From contig WHVA01000019.1 of NCBI GenBank assembly GCA_015179125.1, positions 426,276-490,275 of the forward strand: DNA of 64,000 nt, written 5' to 3'. A model generated the notes under the pieces. The model ran no database searches. It had not been told where the DNA came from and saw only the letters and a program-made list of their open reading frames with translations. Below are positions 61,160 through 64,000 of the stretch, piece by piece. A program made the position numbers and the translations under genes. Within the stretch, counting starts at the first letter, position 1; every line of letters begins with the position of its first letter. Source of the DNA: Gautieria morchelliformis. Lineage: Eukaryota > Basidiomycota > Agaricomycetes > Gomphales > Gomphaceae.

Positions 61160-62089
61160 CGGCTGGGTGATGAACGTGTGATGGACGGCGAAAAGGCGTG
61201 TCTGCCTCTTGAGCTCGCTGTAGTGCTGATGCTGACGCTCATGTGCAGCGATCAGTGTAGGGCTAGGGGTCCCGTGTATGAATAGTGTAGACCATTATCG
61301 AAATTTGAAGACCAAGTTCACCTCAGAAAAAAAGGGAGGTTAACGTTTGACGCCGAATCGGATAAAAACGCGCCTTGGCTCACAAAGTCATTTGATGCAG
61401 TATGAGATCCAGAACCATGACGCACAGGAACACGAAAAGCAGTGCGGTTTCACAAACCTCACGCAATGGTCATATCCCAGACCTCAGCTCAGGTCCAACG
61501 CACCCCAGGATGTATTGATAAAAGGTGTCCAGTGATGGAACGATCGATGTCCACGTCGTCATGCCTGGATGGTACTGTAGTATTACGACCTTTTGCTCAC
61601 GACCTTTTAGAGTGGCGCGCCGGTTTCCGACGTAGGCGCAATAGACGCTGCTGAATCTGGCACCTGAATTTCGGCTGCGGCGTGACGACAGCCAAAATGG
61701 CTCGGCTCAAAGGTCACCGTGATGCGTGACCTGAGAAAATGGTCGTAAATACAAGCGGGGCCGTATGTAGTGGCGACAGGAACAAATGGTTGCGAGTGCG
61801 CCGCCAGGACTCGAGATTGGTATCATTTTTGGTATTAGCCCTAGAGTTTCTGTGCACATAACATTTGAAATGAATGTATAAGCGTTCTCTGCATGCCTAT
61901 GGGATTATTTTCTTTGGAATAGCCAGACATCTGTAAAATGAATTTCAAGGAGCTGTTATGGTCAGTCACGGTGATTGTGACAGGCCCCACATGTGTCACG
62001 CGCGGTGTCACGAACTCTTCGCGAAAATTATGCGCCCATCCATACTGTAGCGTTCTCGCTTTGCACAAGCCCACTCGCACACCACCTTT
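61160..62089. other. Intergenic, no gene seen
   Basis: Short ORFs on both strands have no recognisable features. The inverted-duplication arm begins at about 62090. Confidence 0.45.
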
Positions 62090-62309
62090 CCCGTAAGCCA
62101 CCTGCTCGGATACGTGGCAGCGTGTCAGATCCCTGACCACCCAGAGACCTCTGGTAAGCCGCCGCATAAGCTCAAGGGCCGAGTTATTCCTTAGACCCTG
62201 GACCAGCGTTATGGAGGCAGTGCTTATAAGGTTACCATCTGATTCTTGCACCTACACCGCTTGGTGATACTCACTGTCTGTGCTTGCCTCAAGCTCCCCC
62301 AGTATCATT

Positions 62310-62796
62310 TATGACATTTTCCAGACGACAACGGCCTTCAACCTAGCTTCAAATTCTCAGGTGGCGGACCGCCAGGACCCACGACTAGTTGGTACGAAAC
62401 AAAAAGGGCCTCGTCGGTAAGCAAGTGCTTACAACTCACGATTATAAGACACTGGTATATTTGGCCGTGATGCACCCCTGCCGCCTGCGGCGGGTCAACG
62501 GCTAATTGACGACAATTACTGCGGTCTCCGACGAGGAACATGCTACAAAGCATCAGTATCATCAAGATGATACGTCTTTTCTGCTGACCGGTCCTGAATA
62601 TGCTGCATTGTCACAGGTTATGAATCTAAATCAAGTCATCACTCCCACTTGTCATTTCCAAGTCTACAAACGTAGCGTGCAAGTAATGGCCCCAATGAAT
62701 ATGGTTACCTTCATACTACAGCGCATTTACAGCTGGAATTACATTGCGTCGCGGTTCCCTGACCACCACGTCATTGTCGTCCTCTCAATGGCCTAG
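62310..62796 (+). pseudogene. Copy of the unknown ORF at 50210-50719
   Basis: Similarity covers the whole unit, but an indel near 62330 and another near 62470 put the GGGPPGPTTSW part and the QVMNLNQVITPTCHF part in different frames. An open frame (62506-62796) keeps only the C-terminal half. Confidence 0.55.
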
Positions 62797-62965
62797 CTTC
62801 AACGGACAAAGTAACAATCAAGCAATTACATTTATAGAACTCGGGGACTCCAGCGGTCCCGGTAGACAACGAATCAATGGCGAGTCATACAGATGGCTAG
62901 TACCAGCAGTATTCCGTCCCCTCGCATCAAGATCTCTCGTTGTTTTTGACACTTCTATACCAGGA

Positions 62966-63223
62966 TCAATCACATTTCGCCAGGCAGTGTTTATCGTCTG
63001 GATCTGTAGCAGGGTACGTCAATTAGTGATTAAGCAAACGACCTGGAGACTCACCGCAGCATCCACAGGGACTACAAAATATTTGCGGAGACAAGCAAGC
63101 AATATCGCACACGATCTGGCGCGCAGCGAATGCCTCGAGTCCCCGTTGATCGAGGGTACGGGCAGACGTCTGTGCAGTCATAATCGCAACCGCGACAAGG
63201 ATGATAGTTTGGAGTGATTTCAT
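62966..63223 (-). CDS. Small secreted cysteine-rich protein 2, 68 aa
   Basis: Exons 63223-63055 and 63003-62966 are joined in frame across a 51-nt intron with GTGAGT donor and CTACAG acceptor. The signal peptide (MKSLQTIILVAVAIMTAQTSA) and the following RTLDQRGLEAFAAR are almost identical to paralogue 1. The mature end differs at many positions (DIACLSPQIF, DPDDKHC) but keeps all eight cysteines and their spacing. Changes concentrated between the cysteines of an otherwise similar pair hint at divergence of the exposed surface. The predicted protein is intact. Confidence 0.78.
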
Positions 63224-63279
63224 GACGAGGTAGGCTTAATAGGATGCGACGTTCTAACGATACACCCAGATTCCCAGCC

Positions 63280-63288
63280 TTTTATACA
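63280..63288 (-). promoter_or_regulatory. TATA box of small secreted protein gene 2
   Basis: TATAAAAGG on the minus strand lies about 58-65 bp upstream of the ATG at 63223, matching the paralogue's promoter. Confidence 0.6.
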
Positions 63289-63791
63289 GGTAGTGGATCG
63301 GAAGTCGGGCCCGAGTTAGGTTGAGGGCTATACCCTTGCACCTGTTTCCGAACACCCGAGATCATCACTGTACCTGACTATGGGCTGCTCTACCCTCCGA
63401 AAACTGCCCCAGGTTCAGGAACCCGGTGTTGATCGTGCAGAAGGGCCGTAACACCTTGGATTATTGTTATATAGACGCACGCACGCCCATATTGATCCTG
63501 AGTCCTGCGACTATGGCGAACGCGTACTGTACTGTACACGCTTTGAGGGCTGGCTTCGAAAATGACTCTTGGCAGAGTTAGAATTAGTCCTGCCAATTTG
63601 GGCTCTTAGTGAAGTTATTAGAGTTAGTGCGCCCTAGGATCTTCATGCGAAGCGTCAGCAGTGGTCGGATTGTTCCTAAGATCAGATAGCATACCTTTTT
63701 CGGGAGCATGTGAATGGAGAGGCCTTAGAAACAGGTCGATCTGTCACGGGCATGTGAGATGCTTTGCAGTGAGGTTGACAAACGGTTTTCC

Positions 63792-63988
63792 CACCAAACA
63801 GCATGACGTGAGGCCCGAGCCCCTCGTGTCGCATACGGGGACGCGCATGTACGTCGTGTCTCCAAAAGACTCGTCACCATACGACGTCCCTGGCGGTGAG
63901 TAGCCGTCGCTACTAGTGGAATCACTACCCGGCCCATTCACAATGCGTGTGTGCAGGGGCCTATGACTCGTCAGACCTGTACCTCACT
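63792..63988 (+). pseudogene. Short fragment of the mitochondrial protein gene
   Basis: It repeats the end of exon 1 (TYVVSPKDSSPYDVPGG equivalent), intron 1 and the first codons of exon 2 of the gene at 60328, then stops matching near 63988. The start of the parent gene is missing. It is oriented like the parent, opposite to the copy in the left arm. Confidence 0.8.
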
Positions 63989-64000
63989 TTTGGAATCATT

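Larger units (their letters stand above)
62090..63988. repeat. Right arm of the inverted duplication
   Basis: Inverted match of 48708-50945. The similarity to the mitochondrial-gene fragment breaks off at about 63988, inside its exon 2, whereas the left arm continues into exon 4. Both arms share the same inner junction, just before CACCAAACAGCA, so the fragment was captured once, before the duplication. Confidence 0.85.

Overview
This window is nuclear DNA of a filamentous fungus, most likely a mushroom-forming basidiomycete (Agaricomycetes). The evidence is intron-dense genes with introns of about 48-70 nt, two FunK1 fungal-type protein kinases, a NACHT-WD40 NLR with a C2-like N-terminus, F-box proteins, Ty3/gypsy and Ty1/copia retroelements and a small secreted cysteine-rich protein pair. 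The species is not resolved. Exon boundaries were worked out by hand from splice signals, reading-frame continuity and family conservation; there is no transcript evidence.

Layout. 0.7-8.7 kb: a very large Ser/Gly-rich single-pass membrane protein gene on the minus strand, containing a tandem array of near-identical mini-exons each with its own intron, plus a dead deleted copy downstream. 8.7-18 kb: a compact housekeeping/metabolic stretch with a DsbA/FrnE-like thioredoxin-fold protein, an isochorismatase-like hydrolase and a multi-exon FAD-dependent oxidoreductase. 19.7-25.3 kb: one NACHT-WD40 NLR with 16 highly homogenised WD40 repeats and a one-base frameshift just before the P-loop. 26.4-39.5 kb: a nest of retroelements: two opposed Ty3/gypsy pol copies, three solo-type LTR insertions (one nested inside another) with recognisable 5-bp target duplications, a second LTR family with polypurine tracts, and a copia gag fragment with its primer-binding site and LTR. 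39.6-43.5 kb: no recognisable gene. 43.6-48.7 kb: two convergent FunK1 kinases and a chimeric FunK1-tail ORF. 48.7-51 kb and 62.1-64 kb: an inverted duplication carrying the two small secreted proteins. Between the two arms lie a Lnt-like nitrilase-fold acyltransferase, a tandem F-box protein, a casein kinase I with a C-terminal di-cysteine and a probable GC-AG intron, and a mitochondrially targeted conserved protein whose fragments are repeated in both arms.

The genes do not form a pathway. The common theme is rapid change by local duplication: exon-intron units, WD40 units, kinase tails, the secreted-protein locus and LTRs have all been copied within 64 kb. The strongest candidate for something undescribed is the exon-plus-intron tandem array at 4.1-5.5 kb, a coding minisatellite in which every period carries a complete spliceable intron.
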